Below, piece after piece: positions 9,300 through 17,484 of a stretch of 64,000 nt of DNA. Positions within the stretch are counted from its first letter, which is position 1; each line of letters begins with the position of its first letter. The notes under the pieces are model-generated. The model was not told the origin of the DNA. It was given only the letters and a program-made list of their open reading frames with translations, and did not search any database. Source of the stretch: Neorhizobium vignae (GTDB taxonomy: Bacteria > Pseudomonadota > Alphaproteobacteria > Rhizobiales > Rhizobiaceae). The stretch is taken from NCBI RefSeq assembly GCF_000732195.1, contig NZ_JNNU01000010.1, positions 124,001 to 188,000 of the forward strand, written 5' to 3'. Position numbers and translations under genes: made by a program.

Positions 9300-9649
9300 G
9301 GATATTGTGGATCGAAGTTTCGCTTTCTCGCGGCCCCTGCCGCATAGACCCGAGCGATCTTACCCTTCCATTTGAGGATCGTGCTATCCGCGATTACGGT
9401 ATCGCCGTTATGACGCATCCCCGAGTGGACCAGCATCTTATCGGGGCGTCCGGAACCTCGCGCCATGTTGAGCGCGTCGGCCTGCGCCAGCGCGATATCT
9501 GCCCCGGGAGCAATCGTGCCTGCGACATCACCGAAGCCGAGCGGAGGCACGCCATTGCGACTTGTCCAATGCAGGCACTGCAGCGGCGTGATGGCCGCAA
9601 GCGTCCCAGTCGGGGTGCCCCTTGCGCGGGCATACGACTGCAAATGCAA
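9300..9649 (-). pseudogene. C-terminal fragment of a second amidohydrolase
   Basis: The reverse strand encodes a segment resembling the C-terminal part of the amidohydrolase at 6972-8508: ITPLQCLHWTSRNGV...GTIAPGADIALAQADALNMA...DTVIADSTILKWKGKI. This corresponds to the helix preceding the composite beta domain and the strands of that domain (compare SLTVGKRADIVLVRADDLNM and VDTVLVDGRVMKRGGKL in the neighbour). The catalytic barrel is missing and no suitable start exists, so it is a remnant and not a gene. A tandem duplication followed by decay is the simplest origin. Confidence 0.55.
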
Positions 9650-9709
9650 TGCGCATCTGCTCTAAAAGCAAGTCGGGTCGAAAGCTTGGTTAGGGCCGCC
9701 TTCGTGCCT

Positions 9710-10252
9710 TCAGGTCACCAAAAGAAGCAGGACGTATGCAACGACCGTGAACATCAGCCCGCGGAAGGCATAGGAGACACAGCGGTATTTCTGCCGGGCG
9801 ATCAGGGACAGCACGTCGGCGTTGTCCAGGTATTCCTTGAAGAGATAGCCCACATCGCTTCTCTGCGCCGCGTGCTCGAATATTGCTCTGTGCTGCGGCC
9901 ATGTTCCCCAAAAAAGCGAGGTGGACTTCTCCACTCGCCGCGGCAGCACCACAAGGATGGCCGAAAGAATTGACGAAACTGAAGCAATAGCGAGCAAAGC
10001 GGAAACAATCACCGCTGCCCACGCGCCATCGGTATAACGCGCCAAGGTGAATACGCCTCGCCCCTCGCTCGACGAGATCAGAAAGGCGAGCATGAAGGTA
10101 AAGATATAGGCGGCCTTCTGATCGGATATCTTGATCTGATCGTAAAATACGTCGTTGATCTTTCGAACATGATTGAAGTATTCCTCGGTGATCTCGCCGG
10201 ACGCCATTGGCATTTCGAGCATCTCGGTCGGCACGCTTTCGAAGTCGCTCAA
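9710..10252 (-). CDS. Pycsar-effector-like (PycTM, DUF5706-type) membrane protein
   Basis: A 180-residue protein with an N-terminal amphipathic helix (about 20-45), then KISDQKAAYIFTFMLAFL (first membrane segment, about 45-60), a second hydrophobic hairpin (AAVIVSALLAIASVSSILSAILVVLP), a cytoplasmic portion (about 108-155, with SLFWGTWPQ and YLDNADVLSLIARQKYRCVS), and a C-terminal membrane segment. The conserved D-x-K-A near the first segment, the LP before the soluble part and the late I-x-x-K-Y are the hallmarks I associate with the PycTM family, whose members respond to cyclic pyrimidine nucleotides and disrupt the inner membrane in phage defence. The start is TTG, chosen because GGGGGA lies seven bases before it. 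It is divergent from the FecR/cyclase pair, 114 bases away. No pyrimidine cyclase is adjacent, so the nucleotide source is unclear. Family call is good but was made by eye. Confidence 0.65.
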   Translation of the reverse strand: MSDFESVPTEMLEMPMASGEITEEYFNHVRKINDVFYDQIKISDQKAAYIFTFMLAFLISSSEGRGVFTLARYTDGAWAAVIVSALLAIASVSSILSAILVVLPRRVEKSTSLFWGTWPQHRAIFEHAAQRSDVGYLFKEYLDNADVLSLIARQKYRCVSYAFRGLMFTVVAYVLLLLVT

Positions 10253-10365
10253 TTTGCTTTCCCCCTGTTCCGAACTGTTTCCCTGTTAATACAGTCCGGC
10301 CGAAAAGCAATGCCATTGCTAAAGCTCGTCTTGACTCCTGCCGCATTTCTACGCAGTTGTGAGGC

Positions 10366-13300
10366 ATGTCGGGGGCGTTCAATCGGTTTTATGTTGCAGC
10401 AGTTGTGCTGCCTATACTTGCTGGCGGGCTGATGTCTCCGGCAGCGGCGGAGCCTGTCCAACGGGCGGGGCCGGCTGCCGGCGCAGTCATTGCCCGCAAG
10501 GTGGGTGAGGAAGTCCGCTTTATCGACCTATCCGGCTGGCAGTTCGTCGACCTCAAGCAGGACCTCCTTACCGGCGACGTGCTGCGCACAAATGCGACCG
10601 GCCAGCTGGCGATCCTGTTTTCCGACCGGACGCAGGTCCGGCTTGGCCGCAATTCCTCGTTGGTCGTCAAGCAGATCACCGCCAGCACCAGTGCCGACAC
10701 CGTGCTGGAGCTTCAGTCCGGTACTATCTGGGCACGCGCAGAACGCGGCGGGCCTGGGGTCCGGGTCGAGACGCCGGCGGCGGCAGCAGCGATCCGCGGC
10801 ACCGATTGGACCATGACCGTCAAGGGCGACCAAACATCCCTCAACGTTCTCGAGGGTGTCGTCCAGCTGAGCAATCCGCAGGGCAGCGTCGAAGTGCGGC
10901 AGGGCGAAGGAGCGGTCGCCTCCATCGGCCAGGCGCCGCGTAAGATCGTCATTGTCGATTCCGACGACCGCGAGCAGATGTTGTTCTTCCTGCCGCCGCG
11001 CGCGGCATTCGGGCGGATGCCGCCATCTGCCCAGCCCGTCGCCGAGATGCGCCGCAATGCTGATCGTATCGCGGCCATTCCCCTCGATCGCCGCAGTGCG
11101 GAGGATTGGGTCGCACTTGCCGAAGCCCAGCTTTCGCTCGAAGGCAGGCAGCGGGCGCGGCAAACCCTCGCAAATCTCAAGGGCCGGCCGCTTTCCGCCT
11201 CGCAGCACGCCCGCGTGATGCTGATCGAGGCGGTTCTTGCCGCAAGCGAGACCCGCTATGCGGAGGCCGCCAGACTGTTCGAGAAGGCGCAGCGCGGCCT
11301 CGACCCGAAACGACGGGGTATCGCACTCTACGGCGGCTATTATGCCCGCGCGCTCGCCGATCCCAACCGGGCCGAGGCACTGCCGCCGCAGGTAGGAGGC
11401 CCGGACGGCGCATTTCTGCGCGCCTATGCGCTTGGTTTCCTGCAGGATCTGGGCGCGGCCATAAAGGTTCTCGAAGAGGCAGAACGCCAGTATCCGGACG
11501 ATCCGGAACTGCCGGCATATCGCGGCTGGCTTGCCATTCTGCTGAACGATCGCGCCCAAGCGGAAGAGGCGCTCAACCGTTCGCTCTCGATCGATCCCGC
11601 CGAACCGACGGCGCTCGAGGCCCGGTCACATTTTCGCGCAGGCTTCAAGGGTGACTATCAAGGCGCGCTTGCCGACCTCGAAGCAGCCGTCAAGGTCGCG
11701 CCCGGGAGTTCGACTACCTGGAACGCGATCGGCAACATCCACTCGGTGCGGAACGCCAACCGCGAGGCCGAAGCGGCCTTCAAGAAGGCGATCGAACTCG
11801 ATCCGCAGGATCCTCTCACCCATTCCAACCTTGCGCTCTTTTATCTCGACATCGGCCGTATCGAGGATGCCAAGCGGGAGATCGACACGGCCTTCGCCAT
11901 CGATCCGGGCTTCGATATCGCACTTGTCGCCCGCGGCCGTTACTATCTCCAGACCGGAGAACTGGACAAGGCGGTCGACGACCTGCTTGCGGCGAGCGTG
12001 GCCAATCCGGGTTATTCGCAGGCGCAATTGCTGCTTGCGGCAGCGAACTATGAGAAGGGCGACCGCGTACCGGCCGAGCAGGCGACGGAAAATGCCGAAC
12101 GGCTCGATGACAATGATCCGGTGATTTCTGCCCTGCGCACGGCAATTGCGATCGACAATTACGATTCGGAAGGCGCCATCCGCAACGCGCAGGAATATCT
12201 CAAGCGCTCGAAAGCCCGCGGCGGCGATTTCACCTCGCTTGGCGCCAACCAGCAGGCGGGATCGACGCTGAATGATGCATTCCGCCTGCAAGGCATGAAT
12301 GCCTGGGGCGAATATTATAGCGACGCGGCCTTCGATCCGTTCGCCGGCACCGCTTATATCGACCAGAGCATCCGCGGCAGCGCCAATCCCTTCGTCAACA
12401 ACTATTTCTACGGCGACAACGTCATCACCAACGCGCCGAACGGACAGGCTTTCTCGTCCTTCCTGCAGGGCCTGATGCTCGAACCGCATATCATTTCCGG
12501 CCGCTCACGCTCCGCCAACATCATCCGGCGCCCGTTCTTCGAGGGCTCGATCGGCGGCGGGATCAATTCCGCCGGCGGCGAACTGGACTATATTGGGGAG
12601 GGAGAGGTCCAGGGATATAGCAACCTGCCATTCCCGATCAGCTTCTATGGGAATTTGCAGTGGCAAAGGGTGCCGGACAGCCGGGATATTGGCGCGTTCA
12701 CCGATCTTAATACGGACAACAAGATCATTGGAGGCAATGGTTACCTGACTGCAAGCCCGACAGCGCATGATCGATTTGTTCTCTACTACAATACTGCGAA
12801 GGGCGACTCCGAATTCGACTTCCAACGACTTGTGGATATCGATCCTCTGTTTGGACTAGGATTTCCGTTTTTTGTTCCGGATATCACCCAGCAATTACAT
12901 ACTAACAGACTGACAAGTGGCGGAATCGGCTGGAGCCATACGATTGAGCACGAAAATGTAGTCAGCTCCGCATTGCTCTTTAATCGTACCGATAGTCGAA
13001 GCGACCGTTCTGAAGTGCTTGATATCTTAGGATTCCCTTTTGAGATCGACAGCGCAAAAAGCAGATCCGAACAAGATACTTATATCGCCGCGCTCAATCA
13101 CACGGTCGGAACCGGAAATTTCACCTGGAGGTACGGCATCGAGGCTGGATGGCTCGATAGTTACCAATCGCAAGACACGTTTGACTTTCTATCAGGTGCA
13201 GCAAGCGCTTCGTCATCGAGCCATGTCGGCATCGGCCGCATCTATGTGGACCTGCTCCATGAAATCAATCCCGATCTCAAGGCCGAATATGGTCTCTTTG

Positions 13301-14046
13301 GGACTTTGCTTTCAGGAGACGGCGTGGACGTCCAACGTCTCGATCCCCGCGTCGGGATTGCTTGGTCGCCTGCGAACGGACAATGGCTGCGTGCAGGCTT
13401 CATACGTAGCAGCGTGGATGTATCAACTCCGACACTCTCCCCAATCGGGATTGTCGGTCTGCAGCCGAACCAGATTTCGACCGACCCGGAAGGCTATACC
13501 AATACCGTTGCGCTTCGGTGGGACGCGGAATGGACGCCGGACTTCTTCACTGCCTTGGACTTCCAACATCAGGATGTGAAAAATCCGCAGATCGGTATTC
13601 CGCTTTCCGCCATACCTTTTACCACTTCTAAAGGCCGCATCGATCGCGGCAGCCTGAGCGGCAATCTTCTGCTCGGCCACGGCTTCGGTCTCTCATCGAC
13701 TGTTGCATACACCGACTCCGAGGACCGTGACCCTTCATCCGCGACATTTGGCGGCCCCTTGCCTTTCGTACCGGAATGGGGAGGACAGGTGGCTCTCACC
13801 TGGGTCAATGAAGCGAATGTGAAGGCCACGCTTGCCGCCAATTATGTAGGCAATCGCGTCGATGAAGTCGGTATCGAACTTGACGACTACTGGACCCTCG
13901 ACGCCAGCCTGACCTGGGAACCCTTCGACAAGCGTTTCGAACTGGATCTCACGGCCTACAATCTCCTGGATGAAGACATCGAAGTGAGCGCCGGCACGCC
14001 CGGCTGGGGCCGGTCCTTCAGGGGCACGCTCAAAGTTCGGTTCTGA
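10366..14046 (+). CDS. FecR-TPR-beta-barrel outer-membrane protein, 1226 aa
   Basis: A three-part envelope protein. A signal peptide (about 1-31) is followed by a FecR domain (about 45-185; LLTGDVLRTNATGQLAILFSD, then VRVETPAAAAAIRGTDW), a helical TPR region (about 345-600, with repeats such as NAIGNIHSVRNANREAEAAFKKAIELDP), and a C-terminal region (about 690-1226) that alternates like beta strands and ends in Phe (TLKVRF), as porins do. The C-terminal residues would place it in the outer membrane with FecR and TPR in the periplasm. It is translationally coupled to the CHASE2 cyclase by a one-base overlap. The likely job is to sense or transmit an envelope signal to that cyclase. Bases 12600-13700 look less GC-rich than the flanks, unlike the rest of the gene. 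The ribosome site is poorly spaced. Confidence 0.82.
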   Translation: MSGAFNRFYVAAVVLPILAGGLMSPAAAEPVQRAGPAAGAVIARKVGEEVRFIDLSGWQFVDLKQDLLTGDVLRTNATGQLAILFSDRTQVRLGRNSSLVVKQITASTSADTVLELQSGTIWARAERGGPGVRVETPAAAAAIRGTDWTMTVKGDQTSLNVLEGVVQLSNPQGSVEVRQGEGAVASIGQAPRKIVIVDSDDREQMLFFLPPRAAFGRMPPSAQPVAEMRRNADRIAAIPLDRRSAEDWVALAEAQLSLEGRQRARQTLANLKGRPLSASQHARVMLIEAVLAASETRYAEAARLFEKAQRGLDPKRRGIALYGGYYARALADPNRAEALPPQVGGPDGAFLRAYALGFLQDLGAAIKVLEEAERQYPDDPELPAYRGWLAILLNDRAQAEEALNRSLSIDPAEPTALEARSHFRAGFKGDYQGALADLEAAVKVAPGSSTTWNAIGNIHSVRNANREAEAAFKKAIELDPQDPLTHSNLALFYLDIGRIEDAKREIDTAFAIDPGFDIALVARGRYYLQTGELDKAVDDLLAASVANPGYSQAQLLLAAANYEKGDRVPAEQATENAERLDDNDPVISALRTAIAIDNYDSEGAIRNAQEYLKRSKARGGDFTSLGANQQAGSTLNDAFRLQGMNAWGEYYSDAAFDPFAGTAYIDQSIRGSANPFVNNYFYGDNVITNAPNGQAFSSFLQGLMLEPHIISGRSRSANIIRRPFFEGSIGGGINSAGGELDYIGEGEVQGYSNLPFPISFYGNLQWQRVPDSRDIGAFTDLNTDNKIIGGNGYLTASPTAHDRFVLYYNTAKGDSEFDFQRLVDIDPLFGLGFPFFVPDITQQLHTNRLTSGGIGWSHTIEHENVVSSALLFNRTDSRSDRSEVLDILGFPFEIDSAKSRSEQDTYIAALNHTVGTGNFTWRYGIEAGWLDSYQSQDTFDFLSGAASASSSSHVGIGRIYVDLLHEINPDLKAEYGLFGTLLSGDGVDVQRLDPRVGIAWSPANGQWLRAGFIRSSVDVSTPTLSPIGIVGLQPNQISTDPEGYTNTVALRWDAEWTPDFFTALDFQHQDVKNPQIGIPLSAIPFTTSKGRIDRGSLSGNLLLGHGFGLSSTVAYTDSEDRDPSSATFGGPLPFVPEWGGQVALTWVNEANVKATLAANYVGNRVDEVGIELDDYWTLDASLTWEPFDKRFELDLTAYNLLDEDIEVSAGTPGWGRSFRGTLKVRF

Positions 14047-15953
14047 TGGGCGGCGGGCACGAACTCTCCTTTTTCGCCCGGCGCATTTTCTCGTCGCGCA
14101 GGATTCACATAACCGTTCTCGCGGCATTTTTCTTCGGAGCGGCTGGACTTATCGCCCGCCTGCCCGGCTGGCCGCTGATTGACTACCGGGCTTTCGATTA
14201 CCTTTCGACCGTCTGGGCGGAGCCTGTTGCCAAGGACGGGCCGATCATCGTGGCGATCGACGAGCCGTCGCTAGCGGAAATCAACATCCAGTGGCCGTGG
14301 CCGCGCAGCCTGCATGCGAGGCTGATCACCCAACTGAGGGCCGCTGGCGCCAAGGTGATAGGCCTCGACATCATTTTCTCCGAGCCGTCGGCCCCGGCCG
14401 AGGACGAAGCGCTCGCCGAAGCACTTGGTCCGGATGTGGTGCTGGCGGGCGACGAGACCCTTGTGACCTCGGACCAGGCCGACCAGTTCATCCGGGTCAT
14501 GCCGCTGCAGATGTTTTCCGACCGGCAGGCGCCGACCGGTATCGCCTCGATCGGCTTGCACCGGGACGGCGTGCTGCGCGCGATGCCCGACTATGACGAC
14601 GGCTTTGCCGCCATGGTCGCGGCGGCCGCAGGTATTGAGGCGGACTTGCCGGAGCCGGGAAGCCTCATCCAGGTGTTTGGCGGTCCCCGCACCTATCCAA
14701 CGGTGTCCTACTATCAGGCCCTCGATCCCGGAAATTTCCTGCCGCCAGGGATATTCAAGGACCGGATCGCCATTGTCGGGTTGAGCCTGCAAAATGCGCC
14801 GTCGATCGACAGCGGCGGGGCCGACGTCTTTCCGACCTCCTATACGGTTCACAATGGCAAGCTGACGGCTGGCGCCGAGATCCAGGCGACCATACTCGAC
14901 AACCTGCGGCTCACGAGTTCCATCGCCGAAGCCAGCGGCCCGATGAAACAACTGCTGCTGCTGACCGCAGTCGTGGCGGCCTCTGTGCTTGTCTGGAAAG
15001 GTACCGGCTGGCGTACGGTGGCACTGGGCGCGGTGGCGATTGTCGTGCTGTTCGTCGGCAGCTATGTCAGCTTGCGCTTCGGCCGCATCTTCCTGTCCCC
15101 CATGACGTCCTCGCTCGCCTTTGCCGGCTTGGCCGCGGCGCAGGCGACGCTCGATTATGCGCAGGAGCGGAAGAAACGCCGTCAGATCACTCGGGCTTTC
15201 TCGCAATATCTGGCCCCCGCACTCGTCGATCAACTCGCGCGCGATCCATCCAGACTGAAGCTCGGCGGCGAAACCCGCGAACTTTCAATCCTGTTCTGCG
15301 ATGTGCGGGGCTTCACTACGATCGCAGAACAGCTCAAGGATGATCCCCAACAGTTGACGATGCTGATCAACCGGCTGCTGACACCGCTGTCCGACATCGT
15401 GCTTTCCCATGGCGGCACGATCGACAAATATATCGGCGACTGTCTGATGGCCTTCTGGAACGCACCGCTCGACGACCCGTCGCACGCGGTCCATGCGGTA
15501 TCCGCCGCGCTGGATATGCTCGACTCGATGCAGGCGCTGAACCGCGACCTGAAGGCCGAAGCGGAGGCGACGGGACGGACTTTCTATCCGCTGGCGATCG
15601 GGATCGGCATCAACACCGGCGAATGTGTCGTGGGCAACATGGGCTCGACGACTCGTTTCGACTATTCCGCACTCGGGGACGCCGTCAATCTGGCAGCGAG
15701 ACTTGAAAGCGCTTCGAAGTCTTACGGGGTGCCGCTGCTCCTGGGTGAACGGACCGCACGGGCCGTGGGCGATACATTCGCGGTCCTTGAAGTGGACCGG
15801 ATCACGGTCAAAGGCAAAACGGAGGAGGTTCCTGTCTCCACAGCAGTTCGCCACAATACTGTGGTGGGGCGAGAGGCCGACGACGAGGCCATTCACGCGC
15901 AACACCGCGGCAATAGCGATGCAACGGACTTCGGCGCCGATCCTCACCCATAA
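14046..15953 (+). CDS. CHASE2 sensor class III nucleotide (probably adenylate) cyclase
   Basis: Makes a cyclic nucleotide in response to a periplasmic signal. A short cytoplasmic start leads to a membrane helix (about 18-40), a CHASE2 periplasmic sensor (about 45-300), then three membrane helices (about 305-375), and a class III cyclase domain (about 410-600). Catalytic landmarks are the first metal-binding Asp in LFCDVRGFT (418), the Lys in DKYIGD (461) with its second metal Asp, and FDYSALGDAVNLAARLES (around 540). Lys plus Asp at the base-selecting positions fits adenylate rather than guanylate chemistry. The start overlaps the stop of the FecR gene (TGATG). Cyclic nucleotide from this enzyme could be read by the divergent PycTM-like protein, but that is inference. 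Length is usual for the family. Confidence 0.9.
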   Translation: MGGGHELSFFARRIFSSRRIHITVLAAFFFGAAGLIARLPGWPLIDYRAFDYLSTVWAEPVAKDGPIIVAIDEPSLAEINIQWPWPRSLHARLITQLRAAGAKVIGLDIIFSEPSAPAEDEALAEALGPDVVLAGDETLVTSDQADQFIRVMPLQMFSDRQAPTGIASIGLHRDGVLRAMPDYDDGFAAMVAAAAGIEADLPEPGSLIQVFGGPRTYPTVSYYQALDPGNFLPPGIFKDRIAIVGLSLQNAPSIDSGGADVFPTSYTVHNGKLTAGAEIQATILDNLRLTSSIAEASGPMKQLLLLTAVVAASVLVWKGTGWRTVALGAVAIVVLFVGSYVSLRFGRIFLSPMTSSLAFAGLAAAQATLDYAQERKKRRQITRAFSQYLAPALVDQLARDPSRLKLGGETRELSILFCDVRGFTTIAEQLKDDPQQLTMLINRLLTPLSDIVLSHGGTIDKYIGDCLMAFWNAPLDDPSHAVHAVSAALDMLDSMQALNRDLKAEAEATGRTFYPLAIGIGINTGECVVGNMGSTTRFDYSALGDAVNLAARLESASKSYGVPLLLGERTARAVGDTFAVLEVDRITVKGKTEEVPVSTAVRHNTVVGREADDEAIHAQHRGNSDATDFGADPHP

Positions 15954-16340
15954 TGTGCCGGCGTTGCCGGCTACCATGGGGAGGCGCTGTCGTTGGCGGA
16001 TCGTTCTTCGGATTTCCGAGCAACGAGCCGCCAGTGTTTTGCCAGACGGCAGTCGAGGTCTAAACTTCAGCGGAATGATCCGGATGTCCGCTCGGGAATG
16101 ACATCCATCATAGCAAGCCTTGCCTGATACCGATGAGTTGCTTGCCGTGCGACCTGAGAACACGTTGCCACTCGATGCTTGCCGTCGATCGCTAGCTTGG
16201 AGGCCTCATGGCCAGCCGAATGAGCGGATTATGACCTGGCTCGTCCGGCAACGCATCGGCGACGTCCGACCCGTCTTGACAAGAGCAACCTCGGAACAAA
16301 ACAAACACCCACGCGCTTATCCTCGACAAGGGGATCAATA
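15954..16340. other. Intergenic stretch, no gene seen
   Basis: No coding frame with plausible start and composition was found on either strand. The right end holds a candidate stress-type promoter (see 16293-16317) for the small membrane protein at 16341. No clear terminator follows the cyclase. Confidence 0.4.
16293..16317 (+). promoter_or_regulatory. Candidate EcfG-type general stress promoter
   Basis: GGAAC at 16293-16297 is followed after 16 bases by CGCT at 16314-16317. Rhizobial EcfG (RpoE2) promoters have GGAAC, 16-17 bases, then CGTT, so the -35 is perfect and the -10 matches three of four bases. The ATG of the small membrane protein is 24 bases downstream of the -10, which is a sensible leader length. 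Confidence 0.35.
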
Positions 16341-16439
16341 ATGGGCACGTATATTGTAGTTTTTTTGGCATTTCTGGCATTCTTCGCCTTGGTGGCTCTC
16401 GTATTCTATTGCACGTGCCCGCCTTTTCCCGACGATTGA
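16341..16439 (+). CDS. Single-pass small membrane protein, 32 aa
   Basis: A tiny gene with an excellent ribosome site: AAGGGG seven bases before the ATG. The product starts MGTYIVVF and is one continuous hydrophobic helix (about residues 4-23) with a short Cys-Thr-Cys-Pro-Pro tail ending in PDD. Two cysteines at the membrane exit (C24 and C26) are notable. It overlaps nothing, has its own candidate stress promoter, and is followed by a spacer of 74 bases. Small single-helix proteins often regulate or bind larger membrane complexes, but nothing here tells which. I do not recognise it. Confidence 0.6.
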   Translation: MGTYIVVFLAFLAFFALVALVFYCTCPPFPDD

Positions 16440-16513
16440 ACCGCGGCCCACTCGCCATGACCTTGTCTGCTACGAGTTCTTGACTCCTTGCAACTTCGTG
16501 TCAGTTTCCCGGC

Positions 16514-16705
16514 ATGAGTACACGCCACCGCTTCGATCGCCGCAAGGACGGCGAACATACCTGGGAAATATTCGACACCACCAACGGTCGAACCGTGGTT
16601 TTCAGGGGCGAGCCGTTTTGCGGCCTACCGCAAGATAGTGCAGATACCTTGGCCGACTATATGAACTCGGTGGGTATGGTGCCTGATAGGGTCACACTGC
16701 ATTGA
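16514..16705 (+). CDS. Small conserved-looking hypothetical protein, 63 aa
   Basis: A short, charged, soluble protein (MSTRHRFDRRKDGEHTW...). It has a regular pattern of beta strands (EIFDTTNGRTVVFRGEPF) then a helix (DSADTLADYMNSVG), consistent with a folded domain of about 60 residues. No membrane segment, cysteine pair or catalytic motif is visible. The ribosome site is weak (GTTTCCCGGC). Its stop codon overlaps the start of the decayed gene that follows. Similar short hypothetical proteins are common in rhizobia. Function is unknown. Confidence 0.5.
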   Translation: MSTRHRFDRRKDGEHTWEIFDTTNGRTVVFRGEPFCGLPQDSADTLADYMNSVGMVPDRVTLH

Positions 16706-17012
16706 GCCCGACGACCGATCTAAGTGCGGAGCTCGTGCGAGCCGCGAATGAGGTCGAGAAGCTCCCGGCGCAGAAGCTCGCCGACTCGTCGACCGGCCAA
16801 TGACGACGATTCGAGCCATGCGCGAGACGATCGGCATCCCTGGCAGCCGACCGGCGCGGACGCGGTGATCGACCTGCAGACATTAGCTGTGGCGCTGGGG
16901 TCGGCAATCGATCAAAGGATGATGTCAAAGCAGGCCTGCTGAAGGCTGCCGGCATTGTCCGGGACCTGGATATTTGCTGGATACGGGGACGGAGATCCAT
17001 TTCGACCGGAAT
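16702..17012 (+). pseudogene. Small helical protein gene with several frameshifts
   Basis: Protein-like pieces appear one after another in different frames: LSAELVRAANEVEKL (from a TTG overlapping the previous stop, ending at a TGA at 16801), TIRAMRETIGIPGSRP (from an ATG at 16800), GADAVIDLQTLAVALGSAIDQ, DDVKAGLLKAAGIVRDLDI, and LDTGTEIHFD. Read together they form one plausible small helical protein, so I take this as a gene with multiple indels. The alternative is that only the first piece of 33 aa is made. Function is unknown. Confidence 0.35.
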
Positions 17013-17067
17013 GAGGCAGGAACCGCGCGCGAATGGCGCTCCGGAAACCGGCTTGACTGGTGCAGGC

Positions 17068-17096
17068 AAAAAAGCCCCGGCCAAAGGCGCGGGGCT
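17068..17096 (-). terminator. Rho-independent terminator of the Gly/Thr-rich secreted protein
   Basis: Read on the reverse strand, AGCCCCG (17096-17090) pairs with CGGGGCT (17079-17073) around a 10-base loop and is followed by a run of six T. This is a textbook intrinsic terminator starting 23 bases after the stop codon at 17119. Confidence 0.85.
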
Positions 17097-17118
17097 CTTC
17101 GTGGAAACCGCTAATCGA

Positions 17119-17436
17119 TCAGCACGAGTTGGCCTGATTGACCGGGCTGTTTGCGGTGGAGGTGGAAGCGTTGTTTCCGGCCGCACCTGCAACAGTCGGG
17201 CTCTTGCCGCAGTTGGAATTGGAACTGCCGGCTGTGCCCGCGCCCTGCGTATTGGCTGTACCCGTTGCTGACGTGCCGGGGGCCGTCGTATCGGTCGCCG
17301 TACCAGCGCCAGTTCCGGCCCCGCCGGAGCCGCCCGTGCCAGTACCGCCCGTACCAGTGCCGCCGCCGGTACCCTGGGCGAATGCGGAGGTGGCTAAACC
17401 AAGCGCCAAGGCGCTCACAGTTAGAAGTTTCATCAT
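17119..17436 (-). CDS. Secreted low-complexity Gly/Thr/Ala-rich protein
   Basis: The product begins MMKLLTVSALALGLATSAFAQ, a clear Sec signal peptide with cleavage after AFA. The mature part (about 84 residues) is made of Gly, Thr, Ser and Ala (tracts such as GTGGTGTGGSGGAG) with two cysteines (NCGKSP and the C-terminal Cys). Such proteins are usually flexible periplasmic or surface proteins of unknown role. The start is preceded by GAGGAAA. A candidate EcfG-type promoter lies 49 bases upstream and a strong terminator lies just beyond the stop, so this is a single-gene transcription unit. The low complexity makes family assignment unsafe. Confidence 0.75.
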   Translation of the reverse strand: MMKLLTVSALALGLATSAFAQGTGGGTGTGGTGTGGSGGAGTGAGTATDTTAPGTSATGTANTQGAGTAGSSNSNCGKSPTVAGAAGNNASTSTANSPVNQANSC

Positions 17437-17484
17437 GAATTGTTTCCTCTCGTTTCGTCGTGGCTTTATGCCTACGAAAAGACG

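Noticed and set aside
8530-9345. Long reverse-strand frame of 271 aa
   Set aside because: Arg/Ser/Pro-rich composition typical of a shadow frame in GC-rich DNA, no start or domain; treated as degenerate DNA.
14046-15953. The CHASE2 cyclase as a true Pycsar uridylate cyclase
   Set aside because: The Lys and Asp at the base-selecting positions and the CHASE2 sensor fit an adenylate cyclase; Pycsar cyclases are shorter and lack a sensor.
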